A stretch of DNA of 9,613 bases, from positions 1-9,613 of the forward strand of contig CAYOUJ010000080.1 of NCBI GenBank assembly GCA_964407165.1. The letters are read 5' to 3'. This document shows, one piece after another, positions 1 through 5,799 of this stretch (positions are counted from its first letter, which is position 1; the number at the start of each line of letters is the position of its first letter). Source of the DNA: CAZPKH01 sp964407165 (lineage in GTDB: Bacteria; Bacteroidota; Bacteroidia; Bacteroidales; Muribaculaceae). A model generated the notes under the pieces. The model ran no database searches. It saw nothing but the letters and a program-made list of their open reading frames with translations, and was not told where the DNA came from. The translations under genes were made by a program, and so were the position numbers.

Positions 1-411
1 CTAGATTTCCTGTATGGAGATGATAACAAGGTTGTCATCGAAGGCGGTTACTATCATGGCGTTCAGGGTGTTCTCTCAGTTGGTGATGGCTATGAAGCGA
101 CTGTGCTTGGAGGAACATTTATAGCTGAGAATTCCGATGCCCAACATAATGATGCGTACTATGCCCTTTATGTACATACTGCTGGTGTTGCTTCTGTATA
201 CGACGGCAATTTCTACAGTCCTCGTTATGCCGTTTATAGTGGAAATAATGATAATACTGGCTATCCCTATGGTATCATATATTTATATGGTGGCCTGTAT
301 AACACTCATGCTTATTCGCAGGAGACCAAGTCTGACTATCCTCTGCCCACGGGCTACACATGGCTTGAGACCGGTGACGCTACCTATCCCTATCAGGTCG
401 TAAAGGAGTAA
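1..411 (+). CDS. C-terminal part of a repetitive, probably surface beta-helix-like protein (5' truncated)
   Basis: The frame is open from base 1 to the TAA at 409-411, so the start lies outside the window and 136 residues are visible. An internal ATG at 103 exists but the frame continues upstream without a stop. The visible part is rich in Gly, Tyr, Asp and Asn and repeats short beta-strand/turn units of the form GG-x-[FY]: VIEGGYYHG, VLGGTFIAEN, VYDGNFYSP and LYGGLYNT, spaced roughly 25-35 residues apart. This pattern suggests a right-handed beta-helix or similar solenoid. The end (YTWLETGDATYPYQVVKE) looks like a capping segment. No catalytic motif is seen, so a surface or secreted structural or adhesive role is inference. 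The DNA is visibly less GC-rich than the genes to the right. A strong terminator follows 25 bp after the stop. Confidence 0.75.
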   Translation, partial: LDFLYGDDNKVVIEGGYYHGVQGVLSVGDGYEATVLGGTFIAENSDAQHNDAYYALYVHTAGVASVYDGNFYSPRYAVYSGNNDNTGYPYGIIYLYGGLYNTHAYSQETKSDYPLPTGYTWLETGDATYPYQVVKE

Positions 412-435
412 TTCAAATACATTAACTGATATAAG

Positions 436-469
436 ATCCCTCGGGAGCGGCTGCTTCCGGGGGATTTTT
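436..469 (+). terminator. Rho-independent terminator of the 1-411 gene
   Basis: The 12-bp stem 437-448 (TCCCTCGGGAGC) pairs with 453-464 (GCTTCCGGGGGA) using two G-U wobbles around a GGCT loop. A436-T465 extends it, and TTTTT at 465-469 follows directly. It sits 25 bp after the stop of the surface-protein gene, on the same strand. Confidence 0.88.
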
Positions 470-482
470 GTGTCTGCGTCTG

Positions 483-513
483 CCGTGGAACAATCAAAAA
501 AATGCGTGAAACG
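483..513 (+). repeat. Left copy of an imperfect 30/31-bp direct repeat
   Basis: This 31-bp copy begins CCGTGGAACA and ends TGCGTGAAACG around an A-tract. It matches 781-810 with one one-base indel and one substitution. The two copies flank the nested palindrome at 521-767, with gaps of 7 and 13 bp. Weaker similarity may extend a few bases further left (CGTCTG versus CGTGCTGT). Confidence 0.85.
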
Positions 514-520
514 AATAAAT

Positions 521-767
521 GAAGCCGCCGTAGGCGGCGTGTCATAGTAGCCGCCTGTCGTTGGCCGCCGTATGGCGGTCAACGGCTGGCGGTCAAAGCG
601 ACCCTCCTCACCCCTCCGGCCGCCGCCAGGCGGTCGCCACGTCCGCGATGCAACGACCGCCTGACGGCGGCCGAAAATTTCTTTATGCCCTAACCCCCCG
701 CCAGCCTTCGACCGCCTTCGGCGGCCTCGACTGGCGGCTACTATGACACACCGCCTACGGCGGCTTC
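521..767. repeat. 247-bp nested (concentric) imperfect palindrome with six CCGCC-N3-4-GGCGG mini-hairpins
   Basis: Outer arms 521-555 and 733-767 are reverse complements at 34 of 35 positions. The homology continues inward to about 592 and 697 with small indels. Inner arms 617-636 and 654-673 match at 19 of 20. All arms share a centre near 644-645, so this is one long palindrome and not several unrelated hairpins; 593-616 and 674-696 form a non-complementary internal loop. Six small stems CCGCC-(3-4 nt)-GGCGG sit inside it, at 525, 565, 620, 657, 712 and 751. No transposase is present. It may be a non-autonomous mobile or REP/MITE-like element, or a structured RNA; function unknown. Confidence 0.85.
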
Positions 768-780
768 GCAAACGTGCTGT

Positions 781-810
781 CCGTGGAACATCAAAAAAGT
801 GCGTGAAACG
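781..810 (+). repeat. Right copy of the imperfect 30/31-bp direct repeat
   Basis: This is the second copy of the repeat at 483-513, in the same orientation and 30 bp long. It sits 13 bp beyond the right arm of the nested palindrome. The copies are too long and too far from the arms to be an ordinary short target-site duplication. Confidence 0.85.
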
Positions 811-845
811 TAACTTTATCTCCCCCAAAAACCGAGATAAAGTTA
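811..845. repeat. Perfect 12-bp stem-loop
   Basis: TAACTTTATCTC at 811-822 is an exact reverse complement of GAGATAAAGTTA at 834-845, with an 11-nt loop. It starts directly after the right direct repeat. Neither strand has a T-tract after it, so it is not a clear terminator. Confidence 0.75.
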
Positions 846-885
846 GCTTAAAGTCTATATTCCTGAAAACCAGTTTAATAAATTT

Positions 886-945
886 AACCACGAATTACAC
901 GAATTTTAATTCGTGTAATTCGTGTAATTCGTGAAATTCGTGGTT
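886..945. repeat. 9-bp tandem/palindromic AATTCGTG array at the 3' end of the DUF389 gene
   Basis: The left arm 888-905 (CCACGAATT, ACACGAATT) pairs with four tandem 9-mers at 908-943: AATTCGTGT twice, AATTCGTGA and AATTCGTGG. The outermost 11 bp, 886-896 and 935-945, are perfectly complementary. The right arm has two more 9-mers than the left, so alternative slipped pairings are possible. The array ends on the stop codon of the minus-strand gene and could act as its transcript-end hairpin; that role is inference. Confidence 0.85.
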
Positions 946-2291
946 CATAGGTTGCGGAGGCGGGGCTGGACGATTTGGAGGGGGGAGAGGCCGGTGCGCG
1001 TCTCGAGGTAACGCTGCAGGCGCGGCATGTCGGGGATGGGGCGCGTGGTCTCGATGATGGCGATGTTGAGGGTGTCGATGTGCCGGTCGGCCACGTTGGT
1101 GAGCATTGTCCGGTTGAGGGCTATGTAGCTGATTTGCGGGTAGATGACTTGCAACTCAGGGGCGATGGTATATGACAGCGAGTCGAGGGCCTCGCGGCGC
1201 GTGACCATGGCGCGCAGGGAGTCGATGTCGGCCGACTGCCGGTTGATGCGCGAGACCATGGCGGAGAACACCTCGTTGGTGTTCGAGGCCTCCTGTGGGG
1301 TGTTGGCGGTGAATGTAATCCCTTGTTTGATAGTCAGGTGGGTGTCGCGGAGCATTCGCGTGCCGTGCATCTTGGCCAGCAGGGCCATCTGCAGCGAGTC
1401 AGTATTCAGCCGGTCGCCGATGAGTGTAACCTCGATGTATTTCCCCCACCCCTTCGTATAAACTTTCTTGCTGAACACCTGCGTGTTGGAGAACTGGAAC
1501 TGGTCGTCGATGAAGTTGTTGGCGTCGCGGGTGAAGAAGCTGTCGCGCAGCATCATGAGCGTCAGGTAGATGCTTGGGATAAGTGTCAGTATTACTATAA
1601 TGTAGACGATACGCTTGACACGCCGTTGGTTCTGCGGGTTGACAAACTCCATCTTCTTGAAGTGGAACAGCTTGACGCCTACGAGCGTGGCGAAGGCGAT
1701 AAAGATGGAGTTGATGATGAAGAGGTAGAGGGCGCCGAGGAAGTAGTTTAGCTGCCACGTGGCCAGGCCGTAGCCGACGGTGCACAGCGGGGGCATGAGG
1801 GCGGTGGCGATGGCGACGCCGGGGATGACGTTGCCCTTGTTTTTGCAGGCGATGGCGACGATGCCGGCGGCGCCGCCGAAGAAGCCTATGAACACGTCGT
1901 AGATAGTAGGGGAGGTGCGCGCCAGCAGCTCGCTATGTCCCTCGCTGACAGGGGAGATGAGGAAGTAGACCGTGGCGGTGAGCACGGAGAAGATGGCGGC
2001 CATGATGAGGTTGCGGGCAGAGCGCTTGATCAGGGGGAAGTCGTAGGTGCCGACGCCGAGGCCAACGCCGATGATAGGGCCCATGAGGGGGGAGATGAGC
2101 ATGGCGCCGATGACCACGGGCGCGGAGTTGGTGTTGAGGCCCAGGGAGGCGATGAAGATGGCTATTATCAGGATGATGATGTTGGAGCCGCGAAACGAGA
2201 CCCCCTCGATGATCTGCTGGCGGGCAACGTCGAGGTCGTCGAGGTCGGCGGAGATGTTGAAATAGCCTTTTAGTTTGGAGATGAGGGACAT
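945..2291 (-). CDS. DUF389 / TIGR00341 family integral membrane protein
   Basis: This 448-residue protein has the DUF389 hallmark motifs. Residues 34-80 read RGSNIIILIIAIFIASLGLN, TNSAPVVIGAMLISPLMGPI and IGVGLGVG. Later motifs are GFFGGAAGIVAIACKNKGNV (about 137-154) and GVAIATALMPPLCTVGYGLA (158-177). About six to seven membrane segments can be placed: 37-52, 57-80, 95-113, 132-148, 157-177, 183-206 and 228-247. A soluble region of about 200 residues (250-448) follows, with repeated basic and hydroxyl residues and no motif I recognise. The family is widespread in bacteria and its biochemical role is not established, so none is claimed. The start ATG at 2289-2291 fits the N-terminal MSLISKLKGYF. 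The gene lies 191 bp downstream of the amylase on the same strand. A palindromic spacer separates them, so they may be independent transcription units. Confidence 0.9.
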   Translation of the reverse strand: MSLISKLKGYFNISADLDDLDVARQQIIEGVSFRGSNIIILIIAIFIASLGLNTNSAPVVIGAMLISPLMGPIIGVGLGVGTYDFPLIKRSARNLIMAAIFSVLTATVYFLISPVSEGHSELLARTSPTIYDVFIGFFGGAAGIVAIACKNKGNVIPGVAIATALMPPLCTVGYGLATWQLNYFLGALYLFIINSIFIAFATLVGVKLFHFKKMEFVNPQNQRRVKRIVYIIVILTLIPSIYLTLMMLRDSFFTRDANNFIDDQFQFSNTQVFSKKVYTKGWGKYIEVTLIGDRLNTDSLQMALLAKMHGTRMLRDTHLTIKQGITFTANTPQEASNTNEVFSAMVSRINRQSADIDSLRAMVTRREALDSLSYTIAPELQVIYPQISYIALNRTMLTNVADRHIDTLNIAIIETTRPIPDMPRLQRYLETRTGLSPLQIVQPRLRNL

Positions 2292-2320
2292 GGCGGGGGT
2301 AGTTGAGACGTGATGTTGAT

Positions 2321-2328
2321 AAAATATA
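2321..2328 (-). promoter_or_regulatory. Weak candidate -7 box for the DUF389 gene
   Basis: On the minus strand this reads TATATTTT, one base off the Bacteroidetes TAnnTTTG -7 consensus, about 30 bp upstream of the start. No TTTG -33 element is visible at the expected distance, so this is tentative. Confidence 0.25.
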
Positions 2329-2364
2329 AACGCCCGACGGCCGCGTAATGTTTGAACGTAATCA

Positions 2365-2440
2365 GGGTCTTTAACCGGTTAATCGGTTAACCGGTTAAAG
2401 ACCCTTATGATTAACCGGATAATCGGCTAATCGGTTAAAG
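2365..2440. repeat. Two palindromic arrays of the 8-bp unit TTAAYCGG
   Basis: Array 1 (2365-2404) is a perfect inverted repeat. Its 18-bp arms start with GGGTCT and end with GACCC around a TCGG loop, and its core is three TTAA[C/T]CGG units plus TTAAAG. Array 2 (2411-2440) repeats the 28-bp core with three substitutions, again followed by TTAAAG. The arrays lie between the co-directional amylase and DUF389 genes. No T-tract follows on either strand, so an ordinary rho-independent terminator is not supported. Confidence 0.88.
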
Positions 2441-2451
2441 AGGTTTGCAAG

Positions 2452-2479
2452 GCGGGGCGCGGGGGCGCCGCCCCGCTCC
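2452..2479 (-). repeat. GC-rich 28-bp dispersed hairpin repeat, intergenic copy
   Basis: On the minus strand this begins GGAGCGGGGCGGCGCCC and ends CGCGCCCCGC. It matches 8063-8090 on the plus strand at 27 of 28 positions. It folds as GCGGGGCG paired with CGCCCCGC. It lies 3 bp past the amylase stop codon. On the plus strand it is followed by CTCCTTTTT, so it resembles a plus-strand terminator, although no plus-strand gene ends here. Confidence 0.85.
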
Positions 2480-2482
2480 TTT

Positions 2483-3958
2483 TTAGCGGATGAGCTCTTT
2501 GGTGACGGTGTTGCCGCGGCGTACGACGTAGATGTTGCCGCTGACAGGCTCGGTGACGCGCACGCCCTGGAGGGTGTAATACTCCGGCTCGCCGGTGAAC
2601 GAGTTGTCAACCTCCACATTTTCAATGCCGCTGCCGAGGGCGTTGATCACGGCGATGCCGGTTGAGCCGACGGTGCCCTTGATCGTGGTTGAGGTTACGG
2701 TGAAGGTGTTGCCGCTTACCTGGTCGACGTAAGTGCCGACGGGGCAGTAGCTGTTGGCGTTCTCCACCTCCACGTCCATCGTCGAGCCATTGCCGACGAC
2801 GATGACGGCGCCGCCGCCCTCGCGGGTGATGCATGCGATGCCGCTGGGGCTGTTGATGGCCACGTAGGCGTCGGCACGGCCGGTCATGGCGTTACGAAAA
2901 TTGTTGACGGCTGCAATCTCGGGGGCCTCGAGACAGTGGGTGCTGCCCTTGACGCCCATCTTGATGGTGGTGCGGGTGGTGGCGAAGGGGCGCGAGAAGT
3001 AGAGCGAGGTCTCCTTGTTGCGGCAGGCGCCGATGGCCCAGGCGAGGTCGATCTTGGCCTGGGTGATGTTGACGCTGGTGCCGTCGGAATAGTTGTCGTG
3101 GCTCTCGGCCCAGTAGACTATGCAGTTGGCGGGGATGCTGTTGTTGGTCCAGCTGCCCTTTGAGGCGGGGACGTAGCCGCGGTTGACGTTGGAGCGGCAG
3201 GAGGAGGAATACTGCGTGTCGGTCACGGACATGTACTTGCAATACTCGGCGAGCAGGCCGTATTTGTCGGAGCCGCCGGGGGTGTCGAGTATCTCGCCGT
3301 AGTTCCACATACCGGCCACGGAGCATACCTGGGGCCAGAAGTCGCAGCTCTCGGAGGGGAGGCCGATGTGCTTGGCGGCGTCCCAGCGGATGCCCTTTAC
3401 GCCCAACTCTTTGAGGGCCTCGATGAAGGCCACGGCGCGCGCCTGCACCTCGGCGTCCTCGGAGTTGACGTCGCCGTATTCGCCGAGCTGACCGTGGGTG
3501 ATGCTCGAGCGGGAGGAGTAGTTGACGGAGCCTTCCCAGCGTATGCGTCCGTTCTCGTCCCACCACGTGTCGTGGTAGTTGGTGGCCTTGTTTATGTGGT
3601 TGGCCACGACGTCGACTATGATCTTGATGCCGTATTCGGAGGCTTTCTCGCAGAGGTTCTGCAGCTTGGCCTTGGTGCCGTTGCCGTTGGTGCGGAAGAC
3701 GAAGTCGTAGGGCATGTAGGCGTAATACCACTCGGCGTTGGTCGAGCAGTTGCCCTGCACGGGGCTTACCTGGATGGCGCCGAAGCCGGCGGCGGCGATG
3801 TTTGGCAGCTCTGTGACGATGTCGTCAAACTTCCAGTCGAAGCAGTGGAGGATGTTGCAGTCCTGGATGTTGTCGGGGAAGGAGTAGGTCTGTGCGGCAG
3901 CGGAGCCGGCGCAGGCCAGGGCGAGAGTCCCGAAGACCGTTAACTTTGTGATAGTCAT
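2483..3958 (-). CDS. Secreted GH13 alpha-amylase (AmyE-like, probable GH13_28)
   Basis: This 491-residue enzyme should hydrolyse internal alpha-1,4 bonds of starch or glycogen. Residues 1-22 (MTITKLTVFGTLALACAGSA, then AA) form a signal peptide with likely cleavage near AAA-QT. GH13 conserved regions appear in order: DVVANH at 116-121; GIRWDAAKH at 189-197 with nucleophile D193; YGEILD at 220-225 with acid/base E222; WAESHDNY at 283-290 with D288 as transition-state stabiliser. The run AAKHIGLP...FWP...YGEIL, YMSVTDTQYSS, WAESHD and ETSLYFSRPF closely parallels Bacillus subtilis AmyE from memory, and a domain C follows (about 365-442). The tail at 460-491 (YYTLQGVRV...GNIYVVRRGNTV) resembles C-terminal segments of secreted Bacteroidetes proteins, possibly sorting-related. 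No SusCD or other starch-utilisation genes are adjacent. It is not a lipoprotein. Confidence 0.93.
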   Translation of the reverse strand: MTITKLTVFGTLALACAGSAAAQTYSFPDNIQDCNILHCFDWKFDDIVTELPNIAAAGFGAIQVSPVQGNCSTNAEWYYAYMPYDFVFRTNGNGTKAKLQNLCEKASEYGIKIIVDVVANHINKATNYHDTWWDENGRIRWEGSVNYSSRSSITHGQLGEYGDVNSEDAEVQARAVAFIEALKELGVKGIRWDAAKHIGLPSESCDFWPQVCSVAGMWNYGEILDTPGGSDKYGLLAEYCKYMSVTDTQYSSSCRSNVNRGYVPASKGSWTNNSIPANCIVYWAESHDNYSDGTSVNITQAKIDLAWAIGACRNKETSLYFSRPFATTRTTIKMGVKGSTHCLEAPEIAAVNNFRNAMTGRADAYVAINSPSGIACITREGGGAVIVVGNGSTMDVEVENANSYCPVGTYVDQVSGNTFTVTSTTIKGTVGSTGIAVINALGSGIENVEVDNSFTGEPEYYTLQGVRVTEPVSGNIYVVRRGNTVTKELIR

Positions 3959-3988
3959 GTAGGTATAACAGGTTAAGAATTAATTAAT

Positions 3989-4000
3989 ACACGATCGTGT
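3989..4000. promoter_or_regulatory. 12-bp perfect palindrome in the amylase leader
   Basis: ACACGATCGTGT is a perfect palindrome 31 bp upstream of the amylase start, inside the predicted 5' leader. Its position suits an operator or a small RNA hairpin. No regulator gene is nearby, so its role is unproven. Confidence 0.4.
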
Positions 4001-4049
4001 CGTGTCTGAAAGAAAGTAAGCACTGAGTGCGTCGTAATTTTATGCACCA

Positions 4050-4057
4050 CAAAGGTA
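4050..4057 (-). promoter_or_regulatory. Candidate -7 box for the amylase gene (TACCTTTG)
   Basis: On the minus strand this is an exact match to the Bacteroidetes TAnnTTTG -7 element, about 92 bp upstream of the amylase ATG. No good TTTG -33 element is seen at the usual spacing. It implies a 5' leader of roughly 80-90 nt that contains the 12-bp palindrome. Confidence 0.55.
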
Positions 4058-4100
4058 CAAAAATTATTGGAACGGGCGGCCCTATCTCGCAAAAATTCCG

Positions 4101-4108
4101 TAATTTTG
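4101..4108 (+). promoter_or_regulatory. -7 box of the plus-strand operon (TAATTTTG)
   Basis: TAATTTTGCAC is an exact TAnnTTTG match, 35 bp before the lipoprotein ATG at 4144, which would give a leader of about 25-30 nt. It lies inside the longer open frame that begins at 4027 and so argues for the 4144 start. A -33 TTTG at standard spacing is not evident. It faces away from the amylase -7 box, making a divergent promoter region. Confidence 0.65.
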
Positions 4109-4143
4109 CACTCGGAAAAACGACTAAACACAGATTGTATAGA

Positions 4144-4809
4144 ATGGATCGCAAATTCATCCTCGCCCTGATGGCCGGCGCCGCGATGGCGTTGGCGAGT
4201 TCTTGCGGCACCTCCGGCACTGCCGATGAAGCTTCTGCCGAGGCCGCTGCCGACACCACAGTATGCACCGACCTGGCTCTGCACGAGCTTCACGGTCCTG
4301 TCAAGGAGTGCACAAAGACCTCTTACTTCGACGTCAAGCTCGACGGAGACAGCTACACTGTGGTTGACACTGTCGGCGACGCTGTGATAAGCTCTACGGC
4401 GCGATTCGACGAGCAGGGGCGATATATCAAGAAGGAGAACGAGTCGATCAGGCGTGACGAGATGGGACGCATCGTGCGCTGGGAGGACCACCGGCCCAAC
4501 GCCGAGAATGTGCCCGGCGGATTCCTTAAAGACACGCTGGAGTATAAGTACGTCAACGGCAACCACCTAGTCAGCACGGGCATGGGCGCCTACGCCGTCA
4601 TAGTCTACGACGACGAGGGGAAAGTAGTCGGCCAGTACACCGCGCCCGAGCTTACCAAGACATATACATCGGCGTTTAACGTCTACAAGAAGTTTGACAA
4701 GAAGGGCAACTGGACGGAGCGCCTGACCATCTGGTCGACGATGGGCGCCAAGGACAGCATCCCGCATCTGAACTATAGCGTCGACCGCCGCGAAATCATT
4801 TACTACTAA
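4144..4809 (+). CDS. Hypothetical lipoprotein with YD-like repeats
   Basis: This 221-residue protein has residues 1-20 (MDRKFILALMAGAAMALASS) as a lipoprotein signal ending at C21. The signal has the SSC pattern common in Bacteroidetes, although the residue at -3 is Ala, not Leu. A low-complexity Ser/Ala/Glu linker (about 22-37) follows. The body contains segments reminiscent of the short beta YD/RHS-like repeats of many Bacteroidales lipoproteins: LHELHGPVKECTKTSY, STARFDEQGRYIKKEN, RDEMGRIVRWED, AVIVYDDEGKVVGQY and YKKFDKKGNWTERLTIW. No enzyme motif is seen. The frame is open from 4027, but only a start at 4144 puts the signal peptide at the N terminus, and the -7 box at 4101 lies upstream of it. 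The next gene begins 19 bp after the stop, which suggests co-transcription. Function unknown; an envelope location is well supported. Confidence 0.85.
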   Translation: MDRKFILALMAGAAMALASSCGTSGTADEASAEAAADTTVCTDLALHELHGPVKECTKTSYFDVKLDGDSYTVVDTVGDAVISSTARFDEQGRYIKKENESIRRDEMGRIVRWEDHRPNAENVPGGFLKDTLEYKYVNGNHLVSTGMGAYAVIVYDDEGKVVGQYTAPELTKTYTSAFNVYKKFDKKGNWTERLTIWSTMGAKDSIPHLNYSVDRREIIYY

Positions 4810-4828
4810 CCGATTACAAGTATTTTCT

Positions 4829-5758
4829 ATGAAGAAAGCAGGATTGATTATCATAGCGCTGGCCGTGGCTCTGGTCGCTGTCATCGTCGTTGGCGTTGTA
4901 ATGCTCGGCTCGAAAAACAGCGAGCTCGACGCCAAGAACAGCGAGATAGAGGAACTGCAGCTCACCAACGACCAGCTTCAGCTCAACAATGAGTTCGACG
5001 CCATCAGCAACGAGTTTGCGCAGTATGAGAACCAGATACAGCGCCTCGACAACGACTCGATCATGGGCAAGTACCAGGCTGCCAAGAGCCGCATCGAGCA
5101 GCTGACGGCCGAGCTGGAGAAAGCGCGTCGCGACGGCACCAAGAGCAAGGAGCAGATAGCCGCCCTGCAGGCCAAGATTGCCGACATGCAGAAGGAGATA
5201 GATACGCTCAAGGAACTGCTGCGCCACTATGTGGCACAGATCGACTCGCTGGGCAAGGAGAACGCCGGCCTGCGCGCCGAGAACACGGAGATACGCACGC
5301 AGAACCGCGAGCTGACATCACAGGTGGAGACTACGTCGAAACAGAACGAGCAGCTCAACCAGCGCATGACCCTCGCCGAGAAGCTTAACGTGACGGGCGT
5401 GAGCCTCACCGGTCTGAAGAAGAACGGCAAGACGGAGAAGAATGTAACAAAGGCGCAGCAGCTGATGGTACGCTTCACCATACCGCAGAACAACTCCACG
5501 CCCGTGGGCAACAAGACCATCTATCTGCGCATTGTCTCGCCTGAGGGGCAGCTGCTCGGTGGCGCCGGCCACTTCTCGTTCGAGGGGGGAAGCGTGGCAT
5601 ACACAGCCCGCAAGACGGTCGAGTATACAGGCGAGGAACTTTCGGGCGTGACCATCTACTGGGACGTCAACGCCACGCTCAACCCCGGCGACTACACCGT
5701 GGAGCTCTTCTGCGACAACTACCGCCTCGTCCGCCGCTCGTTTACCCTCAACAAGTAA
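4829..5758 (+). CDS. Membrane-anchored coiled-coil protein with C-terminal beta domain, function unknown
   Basis: This 309-residue protein has a short basic start (MKK) and one transmembrane helix at about 5-27 (GLIIIALAVALVAVIVVGVV), with no lipobox. Residues 29-188 are a long coiled coil rich in Glu, Gln, Lys, Leu and Asn, broken near DNDSIMG (75-80) and RDGTKS (101-106). From about 189 on comes a compact beta-type domain: VTGVSLTGLKKNGK, AQQLMVRFTIPQN, IYLRIVSPEG, TIYWDV and LNPGDYTVELFCDN. The layout predicts a coiled-coil stalk carrying a small beta domain, most likely in the periplasm. Such proteins are sometimes auto-annotated as chromosome-partitioning or SMC-like because of the coiled coil alone; nothing here supports that. 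It starts 19 bp after the lipoprotein gene and ends 41 bp before mgtC, so it probably belongs to the same operon. Confidence 0.85.
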   Translation: MKKAGLIIIALAVALVAVIVVGVVMLGSKNSELDAKNSEIEELQLTNDQLQLNNEFDAISNEFAQYENQIQRLDNDSIMGKYQAAKSRIEQLTAELEKARRDGTKSKEQIAALQAKIADMQKEIDTLKELLRHYVAQIDSLGKENAGLRAENTEIRTQNRELTSQVETTSKQNEQLNQRMTLAEKLNVTGVSLTGLKKNGKTEKNVTKAQQLMVRFTIPQNNSTPVGNKTIYLRIVSPEGQLLGGAGHFSFEGGSVAYTARKTVEYTGEELSGVTIYWDVNATLNPGDYTVELFCDNYRLVRRSFTLNK

Positions 5759-5786
5759 CTACGAGCTACGAACTAATAACTACAAA
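5759..5786 (+). repeat. Four degenerate CTACGAA heptamers after the coiled-coil gene
   Basis: Directly after the TAA come CTACGAG, CTACGAA, CTAATAA and CTACAAA. The same four-unit arrangement follows the next gene (6532-6559). This fills most of the 41-bp spacer before mgtC. Confidence 0.8.
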
Positions 5787-5796
5787 TTTGTAGTTA
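5777..5796. promoter_or_regulatory. 20-bp perfect palindrome just upstream of the MgtC-family start
   Basis: TAACTACAAA is followed by its exact reverse complement TTTGTAGTTA with no spacer, ending 3 nt before the ATG at 5800. The last heptamer of the array forms its left half. It could be an operator or could influence translation initiation; the sequence alone does not decide. Confidence 0.5.
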
Positions 5797-5799
5797 ATC

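Larger units (their letters stand above)
412..944. other. Convergent intergenic region, no credible gene, repeat-dense
   Basis: This 533-bp gap lies between the 3' ends of two convergent genes. Short frames cross it on both strands, but they are built from GC-rich inverted repeats and show no recognisable protein. It holds, in order, a terminator, a direct repeat, a 247-bp nested palindrome, the second direct repeat, a perfect 12-bp stem-loop and a 9-bp tandem/palindromic array, each listed separately. Only 846-885 shows nothing I can name. Confidence 0.7.

Noticed and set aside
483..810. Insertion sequence or classical MITE with target-site duplication
   Set aside because: No transposase is present, and the flanking direct repeats are 30 bp, imperfect and not flush with the inverted arms. 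I keep it as an unclassified composite repeat.
283..891. 202-codon open frame on the minus strand across the convergent region
   Set aside because: It runs antisense through the end of the surface-protein gene and through the GC-rich palindrome. Its Arg/Gly/Pro-rich product and duplicated FTHFFD segments are translations of the direct and inverted repeats, not a protein family.
483..945. CRISPR array in the repeat-rich intergenic region
   Set aside because: Only two 30-bp direct copies exist, 300 bp apart, and the rest is inverted repeats and a 9-bp tandem array. There are no regular spacers and no cas genes.
2365..2404. Rho-independent terminator of the amylase transcript
   Set aside because: The stem is perfect but neither strand has a T-tract after it. 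The GC-rich hairpin at 2452-2479 has its T-run only on the plus strand, the wrong side for the amylase.
2892..3731. Long overlapping frame within the amylase gene, rich in Arg/His/Pro/Gln
   Set aside because: It is a shifted reading of the GC-rich amylase coding sequence. The amylase frame has a signal peptide and all GH13 motifs, and this one has none.
4027..4143. Longer N-terminal extension of the lipoprotein starting at 4027
   Set aside because: It would bury the lipoprotein signal 39 residues inside the protein, and the -7 box TAATTTTG at 4101 lies within it. The start at 4144 fits both.
4829..5758. SMC or chromosome-partitioning protein
   Set aside because: Only the coiled coil suggests this. 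There are no Walker motifs and the protein begins with a membrane anchor and ends in a beta domain.
5759..5799. Magnesium-sensing leader or riboswitch before the MgtC-family gene
   Set aside because: Only 41 bp separate the two genes, made of heptamers and a palindrome. There is no space for an mgtA/mgtC-type leader or a leader peptide.
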